A stretch of DNA of 64,000 bases from Selenomonas sputigena_A (GCF_051603425.1 NZ_CP194411.1:1240001-1304000), one strand, 5' to 3'; numbered from the stretch's first letter, positions 42,399 through 50,833 are shown. Program-made: numbers and translations. Notes: generated by a model not told the origin, from the sequence alone.

Positions 42399-43394
42399 CT
42401 ATCCCTTGAGCCCGGTTCCCGTCAAGGGAATGACGACGCGGTAGTTGTCCGGCTTGGCCGTGCCGAAAATCTGCATGGCGCCCGCAAGCGCTGCGGCGCT
42501 CGTCGTTTCCACATAGATGCCGCGGCGTCCGAGCAGAGCCTTGGAGCGCAGGATGTCCTCCTCCTCGACGATCAGCACGTCGCCGCCGCTGTTCGTGACA
42601 GCTGCAAGCATATCGTGCAGGCGTTTCGGCTCCTCGATGCGGATGGACTCGGCAATCGTTTCCTGCTTCTCGCTTGCGGGAAGATTGTTGAAGGCTTCGT
42701 AGAGAGGCGCACAGTTTTTGCTCTGCACGGGCACGAGGCGCGGCAGGCGGCCGATCTCGATAAATCCGTAGTAAAGGCCGAGGAGCATGGTACCGTTGCC
42801 GACAGGCATGAAGATGTATTCGGGGACGCTGCCGCCGAGCTGCTCGTAAATCTCATAGGCCATGGCCTTCATGCCCTCGAAGAAGAGCGGATTATAAACG
42901 TGCGAGGCATAATAAGCGTCCCCGAGGTTTTCTTTGACGGCTTGGCAGGCGCCCATGCGGCCGCCCTCCGTCTTGACGATTTTCGCGCCGTAGGTAGAAA
43001 TCTGGCGCAGCTTGTCGGGCGAGGTTTCCTTGGGTACGTAGACGGTGCAGTCGATGTTGGCTGCAGCGGCATAGGCTGCGATGGAGGCGCCGGCGTTGCC
43101 GGCGGAATCGAGGGCGATCTTCTCGATTCCGACATGGTGGATTTCGTTGATCAGCGTATAAGCGCCGCGATCCTTGAAGGAGCCTGTCGGCAGCAAGTTT
43201 TCCGTCTTCAGGAGGAATTCGATGCCGTTGATGTTGATGCTCAGCAGATCCGTGTGCATGTGGCCGATCGAGATGTCATGCACGGTTTCCTCGGTTGGCG
43301 TCTTGTTCAGATGGAACATGCCGCCGCATTCGCAGCGGTAGTTCATGGAGCTGATCGGATATTTTTTCTTGCATTTCTCGCAGTAAAAATACAT
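42399..43394 (-). CDS. Threonine-synthase-like PLP enzyme with zinc ribbon
   Basis: 331 residues from ATG 43394 (a start 7 codons earlier is possible). N-terminal zinc ribbon YCEKCKKKYP ... YRCECGGM. PLP Lys in PTGSFKDRGAYTLI near residue 75; SAGNAGASIAAYAAA; glycine-rich phosphate loop VGNGTMLLGLYYG. Fold type II, as in threonine synthase or threonine dehydratase. The ThrC reaction (O-phosphohomoserine to threonine) is likely but other members of the group exist. Confidence 0.8.
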   Translation of the reverse strand: MYFYCEKCKKKYPISSMNYRCECGGMFHLNKTPTEETVHDISIGHMHTDLLSININGIEFLLKTENLLPTGSFKDRGAYTLINEIHHVGIEKIALDSAGNAGASIAAYAAAANIDCTVYVPKETSPDKLRQISTYGAKIVKTEGGRMGACQAVKENLGDAYYASHVYNPLFFEGMKAMAYEIYEQLGGSVPEYIFMPVGNGTMLLGLYYGFIEIGRLPRLVPVQSKNCAPLYEAFNNLPASEKQETIAESIRIEEPKRLHDMLAAVTNSGGDVLIVEEEDILRSKALLGRRGIYVETTSAAALAGAMQIFGTAKPDNYRVVIPLTGTGLKG

Positions 43395-43697
43395 AGGACA
43401 TCCCCGCTTTCTCATCCAATAGTCTCTTTTTTGTATTATTCGCTTTTTTCAGCGTATTTCCTTTCCATCATGGAGTTTTCACGGCTTTTTTTCCTTCCTA
43501 TTCTGCCGGGAGTTTTGAAAAGCAGTTGTCAAATGAAAGAAAATAGTGTATCATAACGAATAGGCAGTTGCCGCAACTTTTTAAAGGAATCGAAACAGGA
43601 AGCGCGGAACGAGAGTGTTTGTGTTGCTCTCGTTTTTCTTGTTCCTGTTCTTCGAATAATGATACGGTTGTTATCTATCAATTTCTGGGAGAGGATT

Positions 43698-44276
43698 ATG
43701 ACAAACAAGATTTATGCCTTGGTCGGCCCGCATGCTTCCGGCAAGACAATGCTGATCGGGCAGCTCATGCAGATGGGCATACATTATATTCCGACGTATA
43801 CGACCCGTGAGCCGGGGAAGATCGATTCCGATCCGCGCTTTTTCCGCTTCATCGGCAAGTCGGAATTCTTCAAGTCGGAGTTCATCGTGCATATTACCTA
43901 TAAGGGCGACTATTACGGCGTTCTCAAGAAGGATGTCCTGAATGCCCTGCAGGAGCATAAGATCAGTCTCATGATGCTTGAGGCGAACGGAATCAAGCAG
44001 CTGTCGAAGCTTCTGCGGGATAATCTGGAGACGATTTTCCTTATGGTCGATTATGTGAAGCTTGTCGAGCGTATGCTTCGGCTGGGGCATAAGAACGACG
44101 CGATCAAGTATCACTTGGAATATGCGGAAAACAACAATGAGTTCGATAACTGGAAAAATACGACATACGTGGTGCGGAACACCCAGGATTCGGGTACGGC
44201 ACTCAACCAGATTCTGGCGATTCTCGGCCTTACGCAGATCGTGCCGCCTGAGAAATTCAAGGAACTCATACAATGA
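43698..44276 (+). CDS. Guanylate-kinase-like P-loop protein
   Basis: 192 residues from ATG 43698. Walker A GPHASGKTMLIGQL; TYTTREPGKIDSD, matching the GMP-binding TTR block; FIVHITYKGDYYGVLKKDV, matching the Tyr/Gly nucleotide-binding segment. The Lid region is altered compared with true Gmk, and the usual GxSGxGK P-loop is replaced by GPHASGKT. A nucleotide kinase or a kinase-fold protein of another role; isolated between terminators. Confidence 0.75.
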   Translation: MTNKIYALVGPHASGKTMLIGQLMQMGIHYIPTYTTREPGKIDSDPRFFRFIGKSEFFKSEFIVHITYKGDYYGVLKKDVLNALQEHKISLMMLEANGIKQLSKLLRDNLETIFLMVDYVKLVERMLRLGHKNDAIKYHLEYAENNNEFDNWKNTTYVVRNTQDSGTALNQILAILGLTQIVPPEKFKELIQ

Positions 44277-44280
44277 AAAT

Positions 44281-44305
44281 CCAGCCCGCAAGGGCTGGTT
44301 TTTTT
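44281..44305 (+). terminator. Terminator of the guanylate-kinase-like gene
   Basis: CCAGCCCGCAAGGGCTGG followed by seven T. Confidence 0.9.
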
Positions 44306-44483
44306 ATCGGACAGTGAGAAGCGGAACATGGGCATGCTCGGGAGAGATTGTTCGAGGAGGAAGATCTCTTGCCGGGGCGCTGCCGAGCTATAGCCTCCGT
44401 GCGCTGTCTTTGCCGGATCTTTCGCTGCGCTGGATGGGGGCGAGACGCGGAAGTCTGAAGAATTTGAAGATGGGGGTGGGAAG

Positions 44484-45041
44484 ATGAGACGGCTCTTTTT
44501 GTTGTTTGTTTTGATGCTTTCGGCGCTTTTCTGCTTCTGCGCGCCATGGGACGCCGGCAGCTTCGGGGAAGTCGGCCATGCCGCAGGAAGCCCGGCAGAA
44601 GATGCGGCAGGCTATACGGCAGAGGGGCAGACGCCGGGAGAAGATGTGCCGGAAATCACGCTCATCGTAAACGGCAGCCATCTCGACACCGCCGGCCTGC
44701 CGCTGCCGGCGCAGGAGAAGAATGGTGTCTGGCTCGTGCCGCTTCGCCTCGTGGCGGAAGCGCTCGGTTATACCGTTGCATGGGATGGGCTTTTGGGCGA
44801 CGCCGTGGTGGAAGGCCCCATACAAACGGCACGCTTCCATCCGGGCGAATATATCGCGCAGTTCACGGGCAGGCTGCACAATATCGGCCTCTCCGGTCCT
44901 GAGGAGATGGCGGCGGCTCCCTTCCTGCTGGACGGCAGCCTCTATGTACCGGTGACGGTCTTTGTCCGCTTTTTCAACGAAGTGGAATATGGCCCGGCAA
45001 GCATTGAGATCACAGAGCAGAAGGCGGAGCTGATGGAATAA
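44484..45041 (+). CDS. Secreted protein with a copper amine oxidase N-terminal-like domain
   Basis: 185 residues. Signal peptide about residues 1-25 (LFLLFVLMLSALFCFCAPW; lipidation at one of the Cys is possible but no canonical lipobox). An acidic linker, then from residue 58 the stalk domain seen in many Firmicute surface proteins: ITLIVNGSHL, VWLVPLRLVAEALGYTVAWD, and LDGSLYVPVTVFVRFF. Not an oxidase. A surface or periplasmic role is likely. It is the last gene before the putative large RNA. Confidence 0.8.
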   Translation: MRRLFLLFVLMLSALFCFCAPWDAGSFGEVGHAAGSPAEDAAGYTAEGQTPGEDVPEITLIVNGSHLDTAGLPLPAQEKNGVWLVPLRLVAEALGYTVAWDGLLGDAVVEGPIQTARFHPGEYIAQFTGRLHNIGLSGPEEMAAAPFLLDGSLYVPVTVFVRFFNEVEYGPASIEITEQKAELME

Positions 45042-45180
45042 GCCGTGCTGAGGATCTGGACGGCGGAGGCGAAAGCTGTGCGAACACAGCTGCGATGCGG
45101 TGTTTGCAGGTGCCGGGTCGGCCTCTTTGGCGACGGGCAGGAGAATGGAAAAAAATCTTGTGAGATTTTTCAAAATATTA

Positions 45181-45209
45181 TTGACAAATCGGGAAGGCTG
45201 TTTTATAAT
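45181..45209 (+). promoter_or_regulatory. Consensus sigma70 promoter of the putative large RNA
   Basis: TTGACA, 17 nt, TATAAT: a perfect consensus for both boxes, the strongest promoter in the window. The predicted start (about 45216) is 7 nt before a sequence that pairs with the 3' end of the region. Confidence 0.85.
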
Positions 45210-45215
45210 GAACAT

Positions 45216-45982
45216 GTCAAATGAAAGGAAACACTGACTGCGAGGATGCCTGCGGAACGAGGAGAATCTCTAGTAGGCAGGCTAGCAACAAAACAGTGAG
45301 AGAACCGATGGGGAAGCCGGAGGTTCCCACAGGAAGCACATCATCGTGGAGACGAGCGAAATGTTTCCATGGACGATGAACAGGTTTACGGTGAGAAACC
45401 AAAGAACGGCAAGCCGGAAGGCAAGGCGGCAGGGGCAACCGATGGCCAGGAAAAGTTGAAGGAGTGCCCGCGGAACTGATGTAAGGCAAGAAGCGGGTGA
45501 AGATCAACACAAAGTACTGAAAATCCCAGGAGTCCAATAGGCGGGGACGACGGGTCTAGCTACAGGCTGGACGTGCCGGTCCATCCGAGAACACGCAGGA
45601 GCGCGAAGGCGCAAGGGCACGAAGAAGTGCAGAGGCACGAGCTGCAAAGCGCTGAGGCGTAGGGCACGAAGCTGCAACGGCACAAGGGTGCAGAGATGTG
45701 AGGCGTGAAGTGGACGGACAGCCAAAAGGGATATGGCGGCATCGGCAAGGCCTGGATGTGAAGAGAGAAGTTGTCCAGACGAGTTCAGAGTTCAGGACAA
45801 GCTGTGCGCAAGGAGAAGAATGGCGCATGGAGAACCCCAATCGCTCATGCCGCAGGAAACAAGCAAGGTTTCCGACAAGCCAAAGGCAAAGGCTTCATGG
45901 CTCCGGAAAAACCAATACGGTCTCACGGGGGTTTCCTTTCGACGATAAGAGGCTTCGGGCAATATGCTCGAAGCCTCTTTCC
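45216..45982 (+). ncRNA. Candidate large structured non-coding RNA (~770 nt)
   Basis: No frame has both a ribosome site and protein-like composition. The 5' end GAAAGGAAAC (45223-45232) pairs perfectly with GTTTCCTTTC (45931-45940), just before a terminator, closing the whole molecule. Local helices: GCCTGC/GCAGGC (45248/45277), GAACC/GGTTC (45302/45322), CATCGT/ACGATG (45342/45373), GGTTT/AAACC (45383/45396), CCCGC/GCGGG (45467/45493), GGAC/GTCC (45569/45579), TTGTCC/GGACAA (45771/45795), GTGCGC/GCGCAT (45804/45823). Purine-rich linkers. The middle (45595-45700) holds tandem small hairpins such as GCACGAAGAAGTGC and GCACAAGGGTGC. Size and design recall OLE, GOLLD or ROOL RNAs, but I cannot assign it to any of them. 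Confidence 0.75.
45948..45979 (+). terminator. Terminator of the putative large RNA
   Basis: AGAGGCTTCGGGC / GCTCGAAGCCTCT with a short T-run. Confidence 0.75.
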
Positions 45983-46013
45983 ATTTGTGGTGCTGAATCT
46001 AGTTTGTGCTTTC

Positions 46014-47168
46014 TCATTTGCGCTTGAACCTGCCGCCGACAATGTCGTGGACGGCATTGATGGTCACAAAGGCGCTTTCGTCGATGTCGAGGACGATCTT
46101 CTTGAGCTTGTCGACCTCGAGACGCGTGACGACGGAATAAAGCACCTTCTTCTCATCGCCCGTGTAGCCGCCCTTCCCATAGAGGAGGGTGACGCCGCGG
46201 TTCATATTCTCCATGAGCGCGGTGTTGATTTCCTCCGGCTCGTTTGTGACGATCATGACGGCATACGATTCGTCGAGCCCCTTGACGACGACGTCGATCA
46301 TTTTGGCGATGACGAAGTAGGCGATGAGGGAATACATGGCCTTGTCCCAACCAAAGAGCAGGCCGGCGCTCGAAAGAATGAAGAGGTTGATGAACATGAC
46401 GACCTCACCGACGGAGAAGACGGATTTCTTGTCGAGGATGATGGCGATGATCTCCGTGCCGTCGAGCGAACCGCCCGCGCGGATGATGAGGCCGACGCCG
46501 AGGCCGTCGATGATGCCGCCGAAGATGGCTGCAAGAAAGGGATCGTGGGTGACGGTCGGGAAGGGAGCGAAGTAGGCCGACCAGAAGGCGAGAAAGAGGA
46601 TCGCGGCCAAGGTGGCGACGGTGAAAGACTTGCCGATCTGTTTGTAGCCGAGGTAGAGGAACGGCAGGTTGAGAACGACGAGGAAAATGCCGAGCGGCGC
46701 GTCCGTGATGGCCTGGGCCATGATGGAAAGACCGACGATGCCGCCGTCGATGATGTTGTTCGGGATGAGGAAAAGTTCAAGTCCTACGGCTGCAATGACA
46801 GCGCCGATAAAGATCATCAAATACTTTTGCAGTATGGCACGGAAACGCTTCCGGCGGCTCTTTTCCGGGCGCGGCTTGGGGCAGCAGGGAATTTTTCCGG
46901 CTGCGGCGTCGGCGGCGGCCTGTGCCGCTTTGGCAGCCTTTGCAGCTTCATTGGCCGCTTGTGCGGCATGAGCCGCTTCCGAGGCTGCAAAAGCAGCATG
47001 TTCCGCCCCGGAGGCATTTGCACTGGGAGCGTCCTTTGCATCCTGCTGCGGCTCAGGCGATATTTTCACGGCGGAGATTTCCGCATCTTGTGTCATTCGG
47101 TCGCTGCAGCTGTCTTTGACAGCCGTCCGTTCCCGATCATCCGGGCGTATTTCTCTGTCCTTTTCCAT
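46014..47168 (-). CDS. YitT-family membrane protein with an Ala-rich N-terminal extension
   Basis: 384 residues; ATG behind GGAG. Residues 1-110 are charged then almost pure Ala/Gln/Glu/Lys (AAFAASEAAHAAQAANEAAK), unlike most family members. YitT_membrane domain (DUF161) from about 112, with five helices (MIFIGAVIAAVGLELFLIPN, DGGIVGLSIMAQ). A C-terminal DUF2179 domain has GYTGDEKKVLYSVVTRLEV. Function of the family unresolved; inner membrane. Convergent with the putative RNA. Confidence 0.9.
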   Translation of the reverse strand: MEKDREIRPDDRERTAVKDSCSDRMTQDAEISAVKISPEPQQDAKDAPSANASGAEHAAFAASEAAHAAQAANEAAKAAKAAQAAADAAAGKIPCCPKPRPEKSRRKRFRAILQKYLMIFIGAVIAAVGLELFLIPNNIIDGGIVGLSIMAQAITDAPLGIFLVVLNLPFLYLGYKQIGKSFTVATLAAILFLAFWSAYFAPFPTVTHDPFLAAIFGGIIDGLGVGLIIRAGGSLDGTEIIAIILDKKSVFSVGEVVMFINLFILSSAGLLFGWDKAMYSLIAYFVIAKMIDVVVKGLDESYAVMIVTNEPEEINTALMENMNRGVTLLYGKGGYTGDEKKVLYSVVTRLEVDKLKKIVLDIDESAFVTINAVHDIVGGRFKRK

Positions 47169-47521
47169 GCGGCACTTCCTCTCCTATGAATCCACTCCTT
47201 ATGGAAAAAATCCTGTACCTGTCCCATTATACGAAAAGAATGCCTGCGTTGCAAACGCTTCTTGGCATTGTCAGCATACGCTATAGGGCAGGTCTCTTTC
47301 TGCTTTAGCCGCTATCGGGAAATGTTTTGTGCCAACGACGATGCGGCAGAGAAGATGGAGCGATCTGTGGGGTTGTGTGGCATCTTTGGTGAAAATGTTT
47401 TGCTGTATGTATAAAACGATACCAATGGCGGAATTGTGCGAGAGCAAAATAAAATACGGGTGCATGAAATCGCAGTCTTGCCTCATGAACCCGTATCTTC
47501 ATGCGTTAGCGCGAGGGGCGC
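47169..47521. other. Intergenic region without a gene
   Basis: AT-richer than its neighbours. Apart from a terminator at its right end I see no coding frame with a ribosome site, no repeats and no known RNA. It may contain the YitT promoter near its left end. Confidence 0.5.
47454..47496 (-). terminator. Terminator of the Rpn-type gene
   Basis: Minus strand: ATACGGGTTCATGA ... TCATGCACCCGTAT then TTTATTTT. Confidence 0.8.
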
Positions 47522-48508
47522 TTAAAGCAGGGAATGTTCCTTCGCTAAGGCTTTGATCTTGTCCTTTGACAGATTTGTGATGCGTGCGATCATTTCGATG
47601 GAGAGTTTTTCCTTGAGCATGGAAATAGCCGTTTCTTTGCGTGTTGTCTCCATGCCGCGTTCCACACCCTGTTCATAGATGCCCGTACTTAAATTGCACA
47701 TGGTTCTCAACTCCTCTTCCATGTCGGTGGTCGTATCCATATCGAATTCGTCTTTCAGGACTTTCTTTTTCCTTGCCGGCGGCATGTTTGTGTCCTTGAA
47801 CAAGAGCTTCAGGAAGCGGATGAGCCAATCTTCATTGGCTGTTTGGTCTTCCCCCAGGTAGATCGTGACGATGCTCATCAGGTCGTAGTCAGCGCGATTT
47901 TCTTTATGACCGTTCAGGATGTGATGCTCTTCTAAGTTATAACGGTTGATGGCGCTCGTGCCGTCCGGAGAGTCCATGCAGAGCCAGATGGTATAGACCT
48001 TTTTGATGTCGTCGTACGAGGAACCGGTGAATTCCGTTTCCTTCTGCGAGGAGATCAAGCGGCTCGCATAGTAGACTGCCCGGCGTAAGATTGCGTATCC
48101 CAGTTTCGATCTGCGCTGCGTCCGCTGCGCCTCGACGTTGATGATCAGAGTGATGAGCTCGCCTGATTTCGGGGCGCGTGCGTGGAAAAGGATGTCGAAG
48201 CGAATCCATCCTTCGGTGATGCCGACACTTTCGGTGGCACCTCCGAAGAACTCTTTCGGCGATGGAGCGTCCTTCTTTGCGGCATTCGTGCTGTCCCGGT
48301 CGACGCCAATCCCGCTGATCTGCGGCGTGCCCTCGATATACTTTTCGGCAATGTCCGCGAGGGAGGCTTCTGCAAATTCCGGCACAGTCCTCTTGAGGAG
48401 GCGCGCCATGATGGCTCTTTGTGCAAGCAGGCGCTTTGCATGCTGGTCGTAGATCGGGTTTTGGTAAAGCGTAGGGCTCTTGTCTGAGGAATTTTCATCT
48501 TGCTGCAT
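47522..48508 (-). CDS. Rpn/YhgA-like PD-(D/E)XK nuclease family protein, intact
   Basis: 328 residues from ATG 48508 behind AAGGAAGG. The nuclease core is near residues 90-150: GWIRFDILFHARAP with the Asp and NVEAQRTQRR, the ExQ form of the PD-(D/E)XK site. A C-terminal domain follows with MCNLSTGIYEQGVERGMETT and a terminal helix LSKDKIKALAKEH. Members promote RecA-independent recombination and are widely mis-called transposases. Remnants of two other copies lie at 1.8-2.2 kb and 4.3 kb. Confidence 0.85.
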   Translation of the reverse strand: MQQDENSSDKSPTLYQNPIYDQHAKRLLAQRAIMARLLKRTVPEFAEASLADIAEKYIEGTPQISGIGVDRDSTNAAKKDAPSPKEFFGGATESVGITEGWIRFDILFHARAPKSGELITLIINVEAQRTQRRSKLGYAILRRAVYYASRLISSQKETEFTGSSYDDIKKVYTIWLCMDSPDGTSAINRYNLEEHHILNGHKENRADYDLMSIVTIYLGEDQTANEDWLIRFLKLLFKDTNMPPARKKKVLKDEFDMDTTTDMEEELRTMCNLSTGIYEQGVERGMETTRKETAISMLKEKLSIEMIARITNLSKDKIKALAKEHSLL

Positions 48509-48551
48509 GGGGTCACCTTCCTTGCTTTTATTATAGCATCGAATATACCTT

Positions 48552-48731
48552 CTAGCCAGTGAAACGATGTAAGGCGTGAGGACATGTACAGCAGGATGCT
48601 CTGATGATGCTTTTGCAGGAAGCGGGTGAAAAGCAAATCGGACGCATGGCGAAGCTATGCGTCCGATTTGTCGGCGAAGAGCGGAAAAAGATGTGCGGAA
48701 ATGGCAGGGCGGAATGCATCGGTGCTTTTTC
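48552..48731 (+). mobile_element. Decayed MITE-like element, copy 5
   Basis: A perfect hairpin AAATCGGACGCATGGC/GCTATGCGTCCGATTT (48635-48670) followed by GTCGGCG matches the core of copies 2 and 4. The right half (GCGGAAAAAGATG, TGGC, GAATGCATCGGTGCTT) aligns with copy 2 inverted (GCGGAAAAGATG, TGGC, GAATTTATCCGTACTT). Ends are degenerate, so limits are approximate. Confidence 0.5.
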
Positions 48732-48737
48732 AAGCTG

Positions 48738-49115
48738 TCAGCGCAGGAAATTGCGCCAGAGGGTGAAGAGGACGAAGAGGACGAGCAGGAAGAAGACGAA
48801 GGCGCGCGGCGGCTCTTTTCCTTCGCCGCGAAGGATCCAATGGATATCGTCGCGCAACAGGAAGAAGAGGAGGAAGGGGCCGAGCAGGAAGATGGCCTCG
48901 TTGGCCCGAAACGCGGCGGAAAGATCGCCCGCGGCGAGAGCGAGCATAAGACGCGTGACGCCGCAGCCGGGGCAGTCGAGCCCTGTGACGAGGTGGAAAG
49001 GGCAGGGCAGGCTGAGCCCCGTCGCACGACAGAAGACGAGGTAGGCGAAGCCGAGGGCGAGAAGTGCCGCATAGCGGAGAAGGACGCGCCTCATGCGCGG
49101 CTGCCAGTCGGGCAT
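48738..49115 (-). CDS. DUF2752 membrane protein
   Basis: About 125 residues if started at ATG 49115; the frame stays open further upstream but crosses the terminator of the preceding gene, so a later start is preferred. Signature CPFHLVTGLDCPGCGVTR between the first helix (YAALLALGFAYLVFC) and the next; final helices FLLGPFLLFFLL and FVFFLLVLFVLFTLW. Three membrane helices with a Cys-rich periplasmic or cytoplasmic loop; function unknown. Confidence 0.75.
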   Translation of the reverse strand: MPDWQPRMRRVLLRYAALLALGFAYLVFCRATGLSLPCPFHLVTGLDCPGCGVTRLMLALAAGDLSAAFRANEAIFLLGPFLLFFLLRDDIHWILRGEGKEPPRAFVFFLLVLFVLFTLWRNFLR

Positions 49116-49186
49116 CGGCGCAAGGTGTGAAACGAGGCCGGCGGCAGTGCCCTTCAGGTGAAACGCTATTTTTGACAAGCGAGAAA

Positions 49187-49216
49187 GACCCCATGGGACG
49201 AAACGTCTCATGGGGT
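49187..49216 (-). terminator. Terminator after the Asp23 gene
   Basis: GACCCCATG / CATGGGGTC followed by TTTCT on the minus strand. Confidence 0.8.
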
Positions 49217-49237
49217 CCGGAAAGCGATTCTTCAAGA

Positions 49238-49642
49238 TCAATGAACGCGGGAAGAAGGATCTTCGGTCTCTTCTTCCGGGAAGACAACGCCCTGCACCTG
49301 CACATTCGTTTCAATGACCTTGAGCCCCGTCATGGACTCGATGGCGCGCCGCACGTTTTTCTGCACTTCGGTTACAACCTGGCGGATATCGACGCCGTAG
49401 GTCACGACGAGGGTGATGTCGACGGCGGTTTCTTTCTCGCCGACCTCGACCTTTACGCCTTTCGAGAAATTCTTGCGGCCGAGCATTTCGGCAATGCCGC
49501 CGATGAGCCCGCCACTCATGCCGGCAACGCCGTCCACGTCCATGGCCGCAAGGCCGGCGATGACGCTGACGACCTCATCGGCTATGCGAATGGAGCCAAG
49601 TCCCTTGTTGCTCGTTACGAGCGGAGCTGTATCTTCTGCCAT
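49238..49642 (-). CDS. Asp23/Gls24 family protein
   Basis: 134 residues from ATG 49642 behind GGAGG. Typical blocks: GSIRIADEVVSVIAGLAAM, GVAGMSGGLIGGIAEML, VDITLVVTYGVDIRQVVTEV, and V-E-TNVQVQGVVF. Alkaline-shock proteins of this family associate with the membrane in Gram-positive relatives; here probably a cytosolic stress or envelope-linked protein. Monocistronic. Confidence 0.9.
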   Translation of the reverse strand: MAEDTAPLVTSNKGLGSIRIADEVVSVIAGLAAMDVDGVAGMSGGLIGGIAEMLGRKNFSKGVKVEVGEKETAVDITLVVTYGVDIRQVVTEVQKNVRRAIESMTGLKVIETNVQVQGVVFPEEETEDPSSRVH

Positions 49643-49733
49643 GATGAAAACCTCCTTATAAGCTGTACGCGCGAATGTCTTAGGTGAAACCGTATCGCGG
49701 AAATGGGAACAAGCGGCAATGGCGCCGGACGTG

Positions 49734-50111
49734 TCAGAAGGCCTGCGGCATGTTGCCGCCTCCGTCATAGTCGATGATCTCGTTGAGCGAGTTTTGCATC
49801 AGGGCATAGCTGATGATACCGAAGCCGAAGAGGGCGAGGACGAGATAGATGATCGGGAGGTTGGTGTCCACGGTCATAGCACGGCGCTGCTTCGCCATGA
49901 TGATGGTTTCGCCCATCTTGTAGAGCCAGTATAAGCTGTAGATGCCGCAGGTAACCAAGGTGAAGACGATGACCATGCCGCCGGAGGCCGTCGTGCGTTC
50001 GCCTGCAGCTGCATGGGCTTCCTCGGTGAGCTGGTAGAGCCAATAGATGCCGTAAATTCCAGCGGTGATAATAGTAAAGACAATGGCGAGGGGAATGCTT
50101 CTTTTTGTCAT
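49734..50111 (-). CDS. DUF4234 membrane protein (short)
   Basis: 125 residues from ATG 50111 behind AAAGGAG. Two repeats of the family motif TxGIYGIYWLYQLTEE and TCGIYSLYWLYKMGE, each a membrane helix ending in a YWLY segment, then a third helix YLVLALFGFGIISYAL and an amphipathic tail. Unknown role. It follows the longer relative by 29 nt, probably one operon. Confidence 0.85.
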   Translation of the reverse strand: MTKRSIPLAIVFTIITAGIYGIYWLYQLTEEAHAAAGERTTASGGMVIVFTLVTCGIYSLYWLYKMGETIIMAKQRRAMTVDTNLPIIYLVLALFGFGIISYALMQNSLNEIIDYDGGGNMPQAF

Positions 50112-50140
50112 AGAAAAGCTCCTTTCACAGTTAGAAAAAA

Positions 50141-50833
50141 TCAACGAAGAGGTTTTTGCAGGGAAACGGGACTTCCCGCTCCCGCAGGACTTGCAGCTAT
50201 GGGCAGACGTTCATCCGTGCCGCCTCTTTGGCGCAGGAAGTCGTTGAGTGAAAGCTGCAAAAAGACCATCGTAAAGTTGTAGGTACGCAAAAATGCCAGC
50301 AAAAGATAAAGCAGCGTCGGATTCCGATCCTTGCGCTTGTAAACGACCCAGAGAATGATGCCGGAAAGAACGGATTGGAAGGCGGCGACGAAGATGAATA
50401 CAATAATGAATAGGAACAGCATCGCGCCGAAGGCAACGAGGGTGTCTTCCGTGGTTTTTGTCAGCGGTGCGGCTTCGACGGTATCGGCTAAGATTTGCAG
50501 GACGTAGCTGATGGTTGTGAACACCACATAGATGACGGTCATGGCGATGGTGACGCGCAGATATGTCGTATTGCTGACGGAGTCGGGAGGAAGCCCGTTT
50601 TTCTCGCGCAGCTCGACGAGTTCGCTGCCAATTTTGTAGAGCCAGTAGTAAAAGTAAAACGTGCAGGTAAGGATCGTATAGAGGACGACTGTACCGCCGT
50701 CCGGCGTCTGTGGTTTTCTGGAAAGCGCGTGGATTTCTTCGGTCAGTTTGTACATCCAGTAGAGTCCGTATAATCCGCAGGTTATGAAGCTTAGGACAAG
50801 CGGCAGGATGATGTCGCGAGGTTTTATCTGCAT
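50141..50833 (-). CDS. DUF4234 membrane protein (long)
   Basis: 230 residues; ATG behind AAAGGAGG. Same motif twice (TCGLYGLYWMYKLTEE; TCTFYFYYWLYKIGSE), then three more helices (VTIAMTVIYVVFTTISYVL, LFLFIIVFIFVAAFQSVL) and a polar, Pro/Gly-rich end. A duplication of the short gene's domain is likely. Role unknown. Confidence 0.85.
   Translation of the reverse strand: MQIKPRDIILPLVLSFITCGLYGLYWMYKLTEEIHALSRKPQTPDGGTVVLYTILTCTFYFYYWLYKIGSELVELREKNGLPPDSVSNTTYLRVTIAMTVIYVVFTTISYVLQILADTVEAAPLTKTTEDTLVAFGAMLFLFIIVFIFVAAFQSVLSGIILWVVYKRKDRNPTLLYLLLAFLRTYNFTMVFLQLSLNDFLRQRGGTDERLPIAASPAGAGSPVSLQKPLR

Noticed and set aside
45595..45700. CRISPR-like array
   Set aside because: The repeated units are short hairpins of unequal sequence and spacing; there are no identical repeats with unique spacers and no cas genes in the window.
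45216..45982. Group II intron remnant as an explanation of the non-coding region
   Set aside because: No GTGCG start, no domain V sequence as in the two real introns, and it ends in its own terminator.
45771..47189. A 472-codon plus-strand frame crossing the putative RNA and the YitT gene
   Set aside because: Its larger part is antisense to the YitT gene, its start lacks a ribosome site, and the composition is not protein-like.
47522..48508. Calling the Rpn-type gene a transposase with terminal inverted repeats
   Set aside because: No inverted repeats or target duplication flank it; it has a nuclease core but no DDE motif.
48635..48670. Simple terminator between the Rpn-type and DUF2752 genes
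   Set aside because: The hairpin lacks a T-run on either strand, and its flanks align with the MITE-like copies, so decayed-element origin is preferred.
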